Positions 1-5,894 of a DNA stretch of 6,323 bases are shown in pieces. Below the pieces are notes generated by a model. That model was not told the DNA's origin. It saw only the letters and a program-made list of their open reading frames with translations, and did not search any database. Source of the DNA: a bacterium (GTDB lineage Bacteria > Bacillota_I > Bacilli_A > Acholeplasmatales > JAEDCM01); assembly GCA_024695185.1 (NCBI GenBank), contig JAILIR010000184.1:1-6323 (forward strand). Reading direction: 5' to 3'. Every line of letters starts with the position of its first letter. Positions within the stretch are counted from its first letter, which is position 1. The position numbers and the translations under genes were made by a program.

Positions 1-1
1 A

Positions 2-55
2 AACTCTGACGTAAAAATTACTTATCTATCTTCAACAATTGATGAAATAGTGTAG
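2..55 (+). CDS. 3' end of an unidentified upstream gene (partial)
   Basis: The frame starting at base 2 is open from the window edge to a TAG at 53-55 and reads NSDVKITYLSSTIDEIV. The other two forward frames hit stops within the first 12 bases. The TAG falls inside a strong terminator hairpin (49-68), which is what the end of a real transcription unit looks like. Because ftsZ follows, a division gene such as ftsA or ftsQ/divIB would be a natural guess. However, the tail lacks the basic amphipathic helix usual at the end of FtsA, and 17 residues are too few to assign a family. The product is left unnamed. Confidence 0.45.
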   Translation, partial: NSDVKITYLSSTIDEIV

Positions 56-76
56 ACTTTTCTACACTTTTTATTT
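49..76 (+). terminator. Rho-independent terminator of the upstream gene
   Basis: An 8-bp perfect stem, AGTGTAGA (49-56) with TCTACACT (61-68), closes a 4-base CTTT loop and runs into TTTTATTT. The stem contains the TAG stop codon (53-55) of the gene to its left. It separates that gene's transcript from ftsZ, so ftsZ should depend mainly on its own promoter. Confidence 0.85.
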
Positions 77-102
77 CTAATAAAAAAATGAAAAAATTGT
101 CT

Positions 103-146
103 TAATAATACCTTTATTTATTTCATAAAATATAGTAAAATAAAAT
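103..146 (+). promoter_or_regulatory. Probable ftsZ promoter region (exact boxes uncertain)
   Basis: ftsZ follows a terminator, so a promoter is expected between about 77 and 160. This stretch is almost pure A/T and offers several -10-like hexamers: TAAAAT at 126-131, TATAGT at 131-136, and TAAAAT at 136-141 and 141-146. The pairing with best spacing is TTTATT (113-118), 17 bp, TAAAAT (136-141), but the -35 match is poor. The region is supported by context; the exact boxes are not. Confidence 0.35.
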
Positions 147-164
147 ATAGAATAGCTAATTTTT

Positions 165-174
165 AGGAGAGGAG
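165..174 (+). promoter_or_regulatory. Ribosome binding site of ftsZ
   Basis: AGGAGAGGAG contains two overlapping Shine-Dalgarno cores. The nearer GGAG (171-174) sits 7 bases from the ATG at 182. This spacing fixes the ftsZ start and predicts strong translation, as expected for an abundant protein. Confidence 0.85.
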
Positions 175-181
175 AATATCT

Positions 182-1306
182 ATGCTTTTTAATGGTGATA
201 ATAATGGTGGATTTAACCAAAAACCTATCATAAAAGTAATCGGTGTTGGTGGCGGTGGCGGTAATGCCGTTAACAGAATGATCGACAATGATGTTCAGGG
301 AGTTGAATTTATTGTTGCAAATACTGATGCGCAAGTTGTAAGATTATCAAGATGTGAAAATAGAATACAATTAGGAAAGAAATTAACTAGAGGTCTTGGA
401 GCTGGAGCTAAACCAGAAGTTGGCAAAGCTGCTGCACTAGAATCTCAAGAAGAAATAAAAGCTGCACTAGAGGGTGCTGACATGGTTTTCATCACTGCAG
501 GTATGGGTGGTGGAACTGGTACAGGTGCTGCTCCAGTTATTGCTCAAATTGCTAGAGAATTAGGATGCCTTACTGTTGCTATTGTAACCAAACCTTTTAA
601 TTTTGAAGGCCCTGCTAGAATGAGAGAAGCATTAAATGGTTTAAAAGAATTAAAACCACATGTAGATACTCTACTTGTAATACCTAATGAAAAATTATTA
701 TCAGTTATAGACGCTCATACAACTATGTTTGAAGCATTTAAAGAAGCTGACAACACTCTACGTCAAGGTGTTCAATCTATAGCTGAAATTATAAATGTAC
801 CTGGTTTAATTAATATTGACTTTGCCGATGTTAAAACAATTATGCAAAATAAAGGTACTGCACTTATGGGTGTAGGTGTAGGATCTGGCGATAATAGAGT
901 TATTGAAGCTGCTAGAAATGCGATTCATTCGAATTTGTTAGAGGTTTCTATCGATGGAGCTACTGATGCTATCGTTAATATCACTGCAGGTAGAAGTATC
1001 ACTCTATTTGAACAATCTCAAGCTCTAGATGAAATTAGACAATCATCTACAAGTGAATTAAATGTTATTTATGGTGTTGCTATAAATGAAGATTTAGGTG
1101 AAGAAGTAGTTGTTACAGTTATAGCTACTGGTTACGATTTAAAGGCTAACCAAAGTGAACTAGTTGATTTATTTGGTACAGCTGAAATGCCTAAACCAGT
1201 TGAACAAACTAGAGAAACAAATGCTTATCAAGAACCAAAGAGAGAAGAAAGACAAGAAAGTAATAATGATATGAAGCTTCCACCTTGGTTAACTTCAAAA
1301 AAATAA
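182..1306 (+). CDS. ftsZ: Cell division protein FtsZ
   Basis: FtsZ is the tubulin-like GTPase that polymerises at midcell into the Z-ring and recruits the division machinery. The 374 residues carry all hallmarks. The glycine-rich nucleotide loop [13 protein letters not shown] is at 21-33, NTDAQ at 47-51, and [11 protein letters not shown] at 71-81. The tubulin signature [14 protein letters not shown] is at 107-120, and the T7 synergy loop [11 protein letters not shown] at 211-221 includes catalytic Asp213 and Asp216. A hydrophilic linker of about 45 residues (about 319-362) follows. The C-terminal peptide MKLPPWL (364-370) is where FtsA, SepF or similar tethers bind; it keeps the Leu-Pro-x-aromatic-Leu core, but has Lys where many relatives have Asp, and Trp instead of Phe. 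The gene lies between two terminators and is not overlapped with other division genes, so it appears monocistronic. Identity is essentially certain. Confidence 0.98.
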   Translation: MLFNGDNNGGFNQKPIIKVIGVGGGGGNAVNRMIDNDVQGVEFIVANTDAQVVRLSRCENRIQLGKKLTRGLGAGAKPEVGKAAALESQEEIKAALEGADMVFITAGMGGGTGTGAAPVIAQIARELGCLTVAIVTKPFNFEGPARMREALNGLKELKPHVDTLLVIPNEKLLSVIDAHTTMFEAFKEADNTLRQGVQSIAEIINVPGLINIDFADVKTIMQNKGTALMGVGVGSGDNRVIEAARNAIHSNLLEVSIDGATDAIVNITAGRSITLFEQSQALDEIRQSSTSELNVIYGVAINEDLGEEVVVTVIATGYDLKANQSELVDLFGTAEMPKPVEQTRETNAYQEPKREERQESNNDMKLPPWLTSKK

Positions 1307-1332
1307 AAAAGTCATGAAAATGACTTTTTTTT
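1305..1332. terminator. Bidirectional terminator between ftsZ and the small membrane protein gene
   Basis: GTCAT (1311-1315) pairs with ATGAC (1320-1324) around a GAAA loop. The stem extends through A6 (1305-1310) and T6 (1325-1330), giving up to 11 bp, and ends in a run of eight T. It starts at the last bases of ftsZ. Read on the minus strand it also ends in a T-rich tract, and it lies 21 bases past the stop of the convergent gene at 1354-1551, so it can serve both transcripts. Confidence 0.85.
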
Positions 1333-1353
1333 GAAAATTATAAGTTTAAATTT

Positions 1354-1551
1354 TTAAATACCTTGAGTAATTAAATACCAAATTACATAAATTACTGGTG
1401 CCGCAAACATAGCCGCAACTAAAACGATAATAGTAATTTTACCAGCAGTAGTTTTTGAAGGATTTCCATAAACATGTTCCTTCTTTTGAGCTTCTAGTTC
1501 TTGTTTCTTTTTTTCTTTATTACTAATATAACCTTTATTTTTCTCAGCCAT
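1354..1551 (-). CDS. Small single-span membrane protein of unknown function (65 aa)
   Basis: I do not recognise the family. Residues 1-38 are hydrophilic and basic (ten Lys against five Glu) with a likely charged helix around 11-25. Residues 39-61 form one hydrophobic segment (ITIIVLVAAMFAAPV, then IYVIWYLI), followed by only TQGI. The lysine-rich N-terminus predicts an N-in, C-out orientation by the positive-inside rule; no signal-peptidase site is evident. The gene is credible despite its size: a GAGGTG ribosome binding site (1560-1565 on the + strand) lies 8 bases before the ATG, a TATAAT box sits just upstream, and a terminator lies just past the stop. It converges on ftsZ and diverges from dinB, so neither neighbour is co-transcribed with it and context gives little clue to its role. 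Its layout recalls short single-span proteins common in Firmicutes, such as DUF4044-type proteins, but I cannot claim membership. Confidence 0.75.
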   Translation of the reverse strand: MAEKNKGYISNKEKKKQELEAQKKEHVYGNPSKTTAGKITIIVLVAAMFAAPVIYVIWYLITQGI

Positions 1552-1559
1552 AATTATTT

Positions 1560-1566
1560 CACCTCA
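1560..1566 (-). promoter_or_regulatory. Ribosome binding site of the small membrane protein gene
   Basis: Read on the minus strand this is TGAGGTG, ending 8 bases before the ATG whose first base is 1551. It is the main evidence that this short frame is translated. Confidence 0.75.
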
Positions 1567-1575
1567 TACATTATT

Positions 1576-1581
1576 ATTATA
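1576..1581 (-). promoter_or_regulatory. Candidate -10 box for the small membrane protein gene
   Basis: On the minus strand this reads TATAAT, a perfect consensus -10. The best -35 at 17-bp spacing is TTTCCT (1599-1604), which is weak. Transcription would begin a few bases before the ribosome binding site, giving a very short leader. AT-rich sequence makes chance TATAAT hits common, so confidence is moderate. Confidence 0.45.
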
Positions 1582-1582
1582 C

Positions 1583-1588
1583 TATAAT
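1583..1588 (+). promoter_or_regulatory. Candidate -10 box for dinB
   Basis: A perfect TATAAT on the + strand 23 bases before the dinB start. The only -35-like hexamer is TTCACC (1558-1563) at a long 19-bp spacing, so the promoter may be weak or need an activator. I see no GAAC-N4-GTTC LexA box of the Bacillus type in the 60-bp gap, hence no direct evidence for SOS control. Confidence 0.45.
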
Positions 1589-1596
1589 TACACATA

Positions 1597-1605
1597 AAAG
1601 GAAAG
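1597..1605 (+). promoter_or_regulatory. Ribosome binding site of dinB
   Basis: AAAGGAAAG lies 6 bases before the ATG at 1612. The core AAGGA is a reasonable but not optimal Shine-Dalgarno sequence, weaker than those of ftsZ, hisD and hisC. Confidence 0.65.
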
Positions 1606-1611
1606 ATAAAA

Positions 1612-2763
1612 ATGAATAAAGCCCGTGTTATATTTCACATTGATATGAACGCCTTTTTCGCATCATGTGAACTAATAAAAAGACCATATTTAAAAGATAA
1701 ACCTTTTGCTGTTGGAGTTAGATATTCCTCAAAAGGTGTTTTATCTACGGCTAATTATGTGGCTAGAAGTTATGGTGTAAGAAGTGCTATGACTGTTAAG
1801 GATGCTTTAAATAAATGTCCTAATTTAATTATTTTAGATAGTGATTATAAATTTTATCAAGAATGCTCTAATCAGTTCTTATCTATTTTATATGAATATA
1901 CAGATAAAATCGAACAAGCTTCAATTGATGAAGCTTTTATGGATGTAACGGATATAGAAATACATCCTTTAAAGCTTGCAAAAATATTACAAGATAGAAT
2001 TCTAAATGAAGCTAAGCTTCCTTCATCTATAGGAATAGGTTCAACAAAATTCTTGGCTAAAATGGCTAGTGATATGAAAAAGCCCTTAGGTATAACGGTA
2101 GTTAGAAATAGAGAAATAAAAGAAAAAATATTCCCACTAGATATCTCTGATATGTTTGGTATAGGAAATAAAACGAGTCCTAAATTACGAGAAATGGGAA
2201 TTGATACTATAGGAAAATTATACGAGAATTTAGATAACTTACATGAGTTCTTTGGTGAAAAGATGTATACATATGTTAAAAACACTCTAGAAGGCAAATC
2301 TAGTAATGTTGTAGATCCTACTAGATGGAATACCTTATCTAGTATATCAAATTCAAGAACTAGTCCACATCCTTTAGTAGATGAGACTGAGGTATTTGAA
2401 TTTTTAAAGTATGTAAGTGATATAACTTATAAAAGAATGGAAAAATATAACATTAAACCATTCACTCTAACAGTTCAAATAAAAGACCCAAATTTAAAGG
2501 TTATATCTAAAAGTAGGACCTATAATGAGGTTGTAATAGGTGAAGATTTCTATAATAAAACAAAGGAATTATTTGAAGAATTATGGAATAATGGTCCTGT
2601 TAGACTAATAGGAGTAGGTGTATCTAATTTCTTAGATGATAATGTTAAAGTTTATGATTTATTTCATCTAGATGAAATAGAAAAAGAAGAAAAACTAAAT
2701 AATACGGTTAAAGAGATAGACCTAAAGTATGGTAAAAACGCTATCAAAAAAGGAATTAAGTAA
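1612..2763 (+). CDS. dinB: DNA polymerase IV (Y-family translesion polymerase)
   Basis: DinB copies past damaged template bases without proofreading, acting at stalled forks with the sliding clamp. The 383 residues show the full Y-family plan. The first metal-binding motif HIDMNAFFASCE (9-20) has Asp11, with Phe16 as the likely steric gate against ribonucleotides. STANYVARSYGVRSAM (45-60) matches the fingers motif. SIDEAFMDVTD (104-114) carries the catalytic pair Asp106-Glu107. STKFLAKMASDMKKPLG (144-160) is in the palm, and a helix-hairpin-helix thumb (about 180-205, FGIGNKT) follows. A little-finger domain spans about 240-340. The HIDMN motif resembles Bacillus PolY1 more than E. coli DinB (HVDMD). 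The tail VYDLF (347-351) sits where a QLxLF clamp-binding motif is usual, but the Gln is replaced by Val. No terminator is evident before the his promoter, so read-through into hisZ is possible. Family assignment is firm. Confidence 0.96.
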   Translation: MNKARVIFHIDMNAFFASCELIKRPYLKDKPFAVGVRYSSKGVLSTANYVARSYGVRSAMTVKDALNKCPNLIILDSDYKFYQECSNQFLSILYEYTDKIEQASIDEAFMDVTDIEIHPLKLAKILQDRILNEAKLPSSIGIGSTKFLAKMASDMKKPLGITVVRNREIKEKIFPLDISDMFGIGNKTSPKLREMGIDTIGKLYENLDNLHEFFGEKMYTYVKNTLEGKSSNVVDPTRWNTLSSISNSRTSPHPLVDETEVFEFLKYVSDITYKRMEKYNIKPFTLTVQIKDPNLKVISKSRTYNEVVIGEDFYNKTKELFEELWNNGPVRLIGVGVSNFLDDNVKVYDLFHLDEIEKEEKLNNTVKEIDLKYGKNAIKKGIK

Positions 2764-2769
2764 AAAATG

Positions 2770-2798
2770 TTGATTTTTATTTAATTTCATAATATAAT
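2770..2798 (+). promoter_or_regulatory. Promoter of the his operon
   Basis: TTGATT (2770-2775), a 17-bp spacer and TATAAT (2793-2798) give a near-consensus sigma-A promoter, the best in the window. Transcription is predicted to start near 2805, about 38 bases before hisZ. That leader is too short for a T-box or attenuator, so control is more likely at the promoter or through the dyad at 2811-2832. Confidence 0.8.
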
Positions 2799-2810
2799 AA
2801 TGGTAGTTTA

Positions 2811-2832
2811 TTACTTTAATGCAATAAAGTGA
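2811..2832. promoter_or_regulatory. Near-perfect dyad downstream of the his promoter (candidate operator or RNA hairpin)
   Basis: The core ACTTTAaTGCAaTAAAGT (2813-2830) is symmetric about 2821/2822 except for one base pair. Including the two flanking positions on each side, 9 of 11 half-site positions match. It begins about 6 bases after the predicted transcription start and its right arm enters the hisZ ribosome binding site (GTGAGGT, 2829-2835). As DNA it could be an operator for a dimeric repressor. As RNA, the arms 2811-2818 and 2825-2832 could form an 8-bp hairpin (one G-U pair) masking part of the site. TrpR-like YerC/HisR proteins have been proposed as his regulators in Firmicutes, but I cannot confirm a motif match. 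Confidence 0.5.
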
Positions 2833-2835
2833 GGT
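2829..2835 (+). promoter_or_regulatory. Ribosome binding site of hisZ
   Basis: GTGAGGT ends 7 bases before the ATG at 2843 and sets the hisZ start. Its first bases overlap the right arm of the dyad at 2811-2832. Confidence 0.75.
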
Positions 2836-2842
2836 TGATAAT

Positions 2843-4000
2843 ATGAACAAATTTAATGTAAAAACTCCTGTAGGATTAAAAGATTATATCCTAAAGGATA
2901 TGGAGAAAAAGAATAAAATAGAAACAGTTTTAAAAGAATTGTTTTTAAATAGTGGATATAACTTAGTTGAAACACCAACATTAGAATATGTTGATGTTTT
3001 TACCACTAATATGCAAGATCAAAGCTTATATAAGCTAATTAATAAGGATGGAGAAGTATTAGCTTTAAGAAGTGATGTGACTAAAGCTATCGCTAGAGTA
3101 ACATCTACAGAAACTAAGGATTTTATCTATCCCCAAAGATTTTGTTATATAACTAATACATTTAGATATCCTAGAGCTTACCAAGGAAAACAACACGAAT
3201 TCACACAAGCTGGTGTTGAATTAGTTGGAACAAATGGTATATATGCTGATTATGAAGTAGTAAGCTTAGCTGTAAAAGCTTTAAATAGTATTTTAAATGA
3301 TTATAAGTTATATATATCATCAACTGAATTCTTTAATAATTATTTAGATGACTTAAATATTAGTAAAAGCGTTAAAGATGAAATAATAAAAGAAATACAA
3401 AATAAAAATGTTGTAAAAATTAAAGAATTACTTGATAAGAGTGAATATGAAACAATTAGCTTAATCATTGAAGCTATTGGTAAAAGAGATTTATTAAACA
3501 AGATAAAGAATAATATTAAAAGTGATAAAACACTTAAAACTCTAGAAAAATTAGAAAAACTATATGACTTGCTTGAAAAGAATGGTTTAGAAAAGAATGT
3601 TTATTTTGATTTTTCTATTTTATCATTTGGAAAATATTATACAGGTATCACTCTACAAGGCTACACAAAGGGCGTTGGTACGCCAATCCTTGATGGTGGT
3701 AGATATGATAATTTAATTGAATCATTTGGAACTAAAAAGGATGCATGTGGATTTGCGATTAATGTTAATGATTTAATTAATAAGACAAAGCTTACTTATG
3801 AAAGAGATATTACTTTAATTTATAGTTCTGATAAGGAAAAAGCTATTAATTTAGTTAAAGATAATGCTTTTGTGTCATTAGAAAACAATTTAAATGATGC
3901 ATTTAAATATGCTTTAGCAAATAACATTAAAACAGTAATAGATTTAGATAACAACAAGAAATACATTTTAAAAGAAGGTGAATATTTATGTCAAGAATAA
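2843..4000 (+). CDS. hisZ: ATP phosphoribosyltransferase regulatory subunit HisZ
   Basis: HisZ is a catalytically retired histidyl-tRNA synthetase paralogue that complexes with short-form HisG, enabling its activity and histidine feedback control. The 385 residues keep the class II synthetase fold: motif 1 around GYNLVETPTLEY (38-49), a motif 2-like TFRYPRAYQGKQHEF (106-120), GKYYTGI (263-269), and motif 3-like DGGRYDNLI (284-292) with ACGFAI (301-306). Key synthetase residues are changed: FRxE of motif 2 reads FRYP, and the Arg-Gly before the DYYTG-type histidine loop is Phe-Gly. A region of about 170-250 is a lysine-rich helical insertion, and only about 75 residues follow motif 3. First place in a his operon directly before a 209-residue HisG settles HisZ over HisRS. 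The gene overlaps hisG by 13 bp. Confidence 0.93.
   Translation: MNKFNVKTPVGLKDYILKDMEKKNKIETVLKELFLNSGYNLVETPTLEYVDVFTTNMQDQSLYKLINKDGEVLALRSDVTKAIARVTSTETKDFIYPQRFCYITNTFRYPRAYQGKQHEFTQAGVELVGTNGIYADYEVVSLAVKALNSILNDYKLYISSTEFFNNYLDDLNISKSVKDEIIKEIQNKNVVKIKELLDKSEYETISLIIEAIGKRDLLNKIKNNIKSDKTLKTLEKLEKLYDLLEKNGLEKNVYFDFSILSFGKYYTGITLQGYTKGVGTPILDGGRYDNLIESFGTKKDACGFAINVNDLINKTKLTYERDITLIYSSDKEKAINLVKDNAFVSLENNLNDAFKYALANNIKTVIDLDNNKKYILKEGEYLCQE
3974..3981 (+). promoter_or_regulatory. Ribosome binding site of hisG, inside hisZ
   Basis: GAAGGTGA lies within the last codons of hisZ, 6 bases before the hisG ATG at 3988. It supports the 13-bp overlap and translational coupling of the two subunits. 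Confidence 0.7.
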
Positions 4001-4617
4001 CATTTGCACTTGCTAAAGGTCGTTTAGCAAAGAAAACTTTAGAAATACTTGATAAGATAGATATTAGACCTGTTGATTTAACTGATGAATCTAGAAAGCT
4101 AGTATTCAATAGTGCTGATGATAACTATTCTTTCTTTCTAGCAAAACCATCTGATGTACCTACATATGTTGATTATGGTGTAGCGGATATTGGTATTGTT
4201 GGTTATGATACTATTTTAGAAGAAGATAGAGATTTATATGAATGCCTAGATTTAAAGATTGGTAAATGTAGAATGTGTGTAGCTTCATATCCTGAGAAGA
4301 AAGATTTAATTTTAGGTGGAGAACAAATTAGAGTTGCTACAAAATATCCTAACATTGCTAAAAAGTATTTTGAATCTAAAAATAAAAAATGTGAAATCAT
4401 TAAGCTTAATGGATCTGTTGAATTAGGTGCTGTTATTAATCTAGCTGACTGTATCGTTGATATAGTTGAAAGTGGTAAAACACTAGTTGAAAACGGACTA
4501 GAAGTTATAAGTGATGTATGTGATTTATCCGCTAGAGTAATAGTGAATAAGGTCTCTATTAAGACAAAATACGAAGAAATATCAAAGATACTTAAGGAAA
4601 TGGAGGAGAATCTATGA
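3988..4617 (+). CDS. hisG: ATP phosphoribosyltransferase catalytic subunit, short form (HisG)
   Basis: HisG condenses ATP with PRPP to phosphoribosyl-ATP, the committed step of histidine synthesis. At 209 residues it is the short form lacking the C-terminal regulatory domain of the ~300-residue enzyme, so it needs HisZ, encoded immediately upstream. Recognisable motifs are ALAKGRL (7-13), SRKLVF (35-40), DVPTYVDYGVADIGIVG (56-72), VATKYPNIAKKYF (116-128) and LNGSVELG (140-147). The PRPP-binding loop DCIVDIVESGKTL is at 154-166. Compared with the common family form, the stretch after NGSVEL reads GAVINLAD instead of AP-x-x-GLAD, a modest variation. It ends with TGA overlapped with the ATG of hisD (ATGA), which also shows that TGA is a stop in this genome. 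Confidence 0.96.
   Translation: MSRITFALAKGRLAKKTLEILDKIDIRPVDLTDESRKLVFNSADDNYSFFLAKPSDVPTYVDYGVADIGIVGYDTILEEDRDLYECLDLKIGKCRMCVASYPEKKDLILGGEQIRVATKYPNIAKKYFESKNKKCEIIKLNGSVELGAVINLADCIVDIVESGKTLVENGLEVISDVCDLSARVIVNKVSIKTKYEEISKILKEMEENL
4602..4608 (+). promoter_or_regulatory. Ribosome binding site of hisD, inside hisG
   Basis: GGAGGAG, a near-perfect anti-16S match, lies in the last codons of hisG, 5 bases before the hisD ATG at 4614. Confidence 0.8.
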
Positions 4618-4626
4618 GAATCTATG
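4607..4626 (+). repeat. 10-bp tandem duplication across the hisG/hisD junction
   Basis: AGAATCTATG occurs twice back to back (4607-4616 and 4617-4626), and GAATCTA recurs a third time at 4626-4632. The first copy supplies the hisD start codon. The second creates another ATG (4624) that is out of frame with hisD. This looks like a past slippage duplication within the start region of hisD. Confidence 0.8.
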
Positions 4627-5894
4627 AATCTAAAGAAGAATTACTTAAAAAATTAGATGAACGTGGTAATAGTGATAACTCCAAATACTTAGTAATAGTT
4701 AAAGATATTATTAATAATATTAAAGCAAATAAGGATAAAGCTTTAATTGAATATACTAATAAATTTGATTCACCACTTATTAATATTAATAATATTAAAG
4801 TAACTGAAGAAGAGATTCTAAATGGATATAATTCTATAAGCGATGAATTAAAAGAAACTTATAAAATTGCTAAAGATAGAATTATGAAGTTCCATGAACA
4901 TCAAAAAGAAGAAACATGGACATATGAGGATAATGGTGAAATCTTAGGTCAAAAGATTACACCACTAGAAAATGTTGGTTTATATGTACCGGGTGGTAAA
5001 GCAGCTTATCCATCAACTATGTTTATGGATGCTATTCCTGCTATGGTTGCTGGTGTAAAAAAGATTATTTGCTGCACACCTTGTAATAAAGAAGGTAAAG
5101 TAACAAATGAAGTATTAGCTGCTGCTTATATTTTAGGTATAAAAGATATTTATAAGTGTGGTGGAGCTCAAGCAATAGCTGCTATGGCTTTAGGTACTGA
5201 AACTATTCCAAAGGTTGATAAGATTGTTGGGCCTGGTAATATCTTTGTAGCTTTAGCTAAAAAAGAATTATTTGGAAGTATTTCTATTGACTCAGTTGCA
5301 GGACCTTCAGAAATATTAGTTATCGCTGATGAATATGCTAACTATAAATTTGTTGCTGCTGATCTTTTAAGTCAAGCAGAACATGATGAAATAGCTTCAA
5401 GTGTATTACTTACTAATTCAAAGGAATTAGCTAATGCTGTAGTTAAACAAATAGATGAATATACAAATAAACTTGAAAGAAAAGAAATCATTCAAAAATC
5501 ACTAGATAATTATGGTGGTATTATTATAACTAAATCAATAGATGAAGCAATTGAAATATCAAATTATATTGCTCCTGAACATTTGGAATTAGCCGTAAAT
5601 GAGCCATTTAATTATCTTGACAAGATTATTAATGCTGGGGCTGTATTTTTAGGAAATTATGCCGCAGAATCACTTGGTGATTATATGGCTGGACCTAATC
5701 ATGTATTACCTACAATTCATACAGCTAGATTCTTTTCACCATTATCAGTTTATGATTTTGTTAAAAGAACATCTATTATTTCCTTTAACAAAGAAGCATT
5801 CAATAGAATTGGTAAGAATGTAGAATCCTTCGCTAAAAGTGAAGGCTTAACTGCTCATGCTCTAGCCGCAACTGTTAGATTGGAGGAAAAATAA
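4614..5894 (+). CDS. hisD: Histidinol dehydrogenase
   Basis: HisD oxidises L-histidinol through histidinal to L-histidine with two NAD+, the final two steps of the pathway, as a zinc-dependent cytosolic dimer. The 426 residues match the usual length. Seen motifs are [19 protein letters not shown] (125-143), [14 protein letters not shown] (182-195) and KIVGPGN (203-209). SQAEHDE (253-259) has zinc ligands Gln254 and His257. PEHLEL (321-326) contains the catalytic Glu322-His323 pair, [13 protein letters not shown] (355-367) the zinc ligand Asp356, and EGLTAHA (410-416) the fourth ligand, His415. All catalytic residues known from the E. coli enzyme are therefore present, so it should be active. 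It overlaps hisG by 4 bp and hisC by 1 bp. Codons 2-5 lie in a 10-bp tandem repeat. Confidence 0.98.
   Translation: MRIYESKEELLKKLDERGNSDNSKYLVIVKDIINNIKANKDKALIEYTNKFDSPLININNIKVTEEEILNGYNSISDELKETYKIAKDRIMKFHEHQKEETWTYEDNGEILGQKITPLENVGLYVPGGKAAYPSTMFMDAIPAMVAGVKKIICCTPCNKEGKVTNEVLAAAYILGIKDIYKCGGAQAIAAMALGTETIPKVDKIVGPGNIFVALAKKELFGSISIDSVAGPSEILVIADEYANYKFVAADLLSQAEHDEIASSVLLTNSKELANAVVKQIDEYTNKLERKEIIQKSLDNYGGIIITKSIDEAIEISNYIAPEHLELAVNEPFNYLDKIINAGAVFLGNYAAESLGDYMAGPNHVLPTIHTARFFSPLSVYDFVKRTSIISFNKEAFNRIGKNVESFAKSEGLTAHALAATVRLEEK
5882..5886 (+). promoter_or_regulatory. Ribosome binding site of hisC, inside hisD
   Basis: GGAGG lies in the last codons of hisD, 7 bases before the ATG at 5894, and fixes the hisC start. 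Confidence 0.8.

Noticed and set aside
77..334. Minus-strand open frame of 85 codons opposite the ftsZ start
   Set aside because: It overlaps the ftsZ promoter region and N-terminal coding sequence, has low-complexity Ile/Tyr/Phe/Ser content typical of antisense AT-rich DNA, and no family resemblance.
1552..1611. LexA/SOS box controlling dinB
   Set aside because: No GAAC-N4-GTTC or similar sequence is present in the gap before dinB.
1872..2297. Minus-strand open frame of 141 codons inside dinB
   Set aside because: It is antisense to the conserved catalytic and palm parts of DinB; its Ser/Ile/Phe-rich content mirrors the sense codons and it has no independent support.
2763..2778. Hairpin AAAAAT-GTTG-ATTTTT just after dinB as a terminator
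   Set aside because: The stem is six A-U pairs only, too weak for a terminator, and it coincides with the -35 box of the his promoter.
2799..2842. T-box or histidine attenuator leader before hisZ
   Set aside because: The predicted leader is about 38 bases, with no run of His codons, no T-box consensus and no terminator hairpin with a T run.
2843..4000. Histidyl-tRNA synthetase (hisS) instead of hisZ
   Set aside because: The motif 2 FRxE and the Arg-Gly before the DYYTG-type loop are altered, the C-terminal part is short, and the gene heads a his operon next to short-form hisG.
3927..4109. Minus-strand open frame across the hisZ/hisG junction
   Set aside because: It is antisense to two well-recognised genes and has no recognisable product.
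4203..4400. Minus-strand open frame inside hisG
   Set aside because: It is antisense to conserved HisG sequence, with no sign of selection or a recognisable domain.
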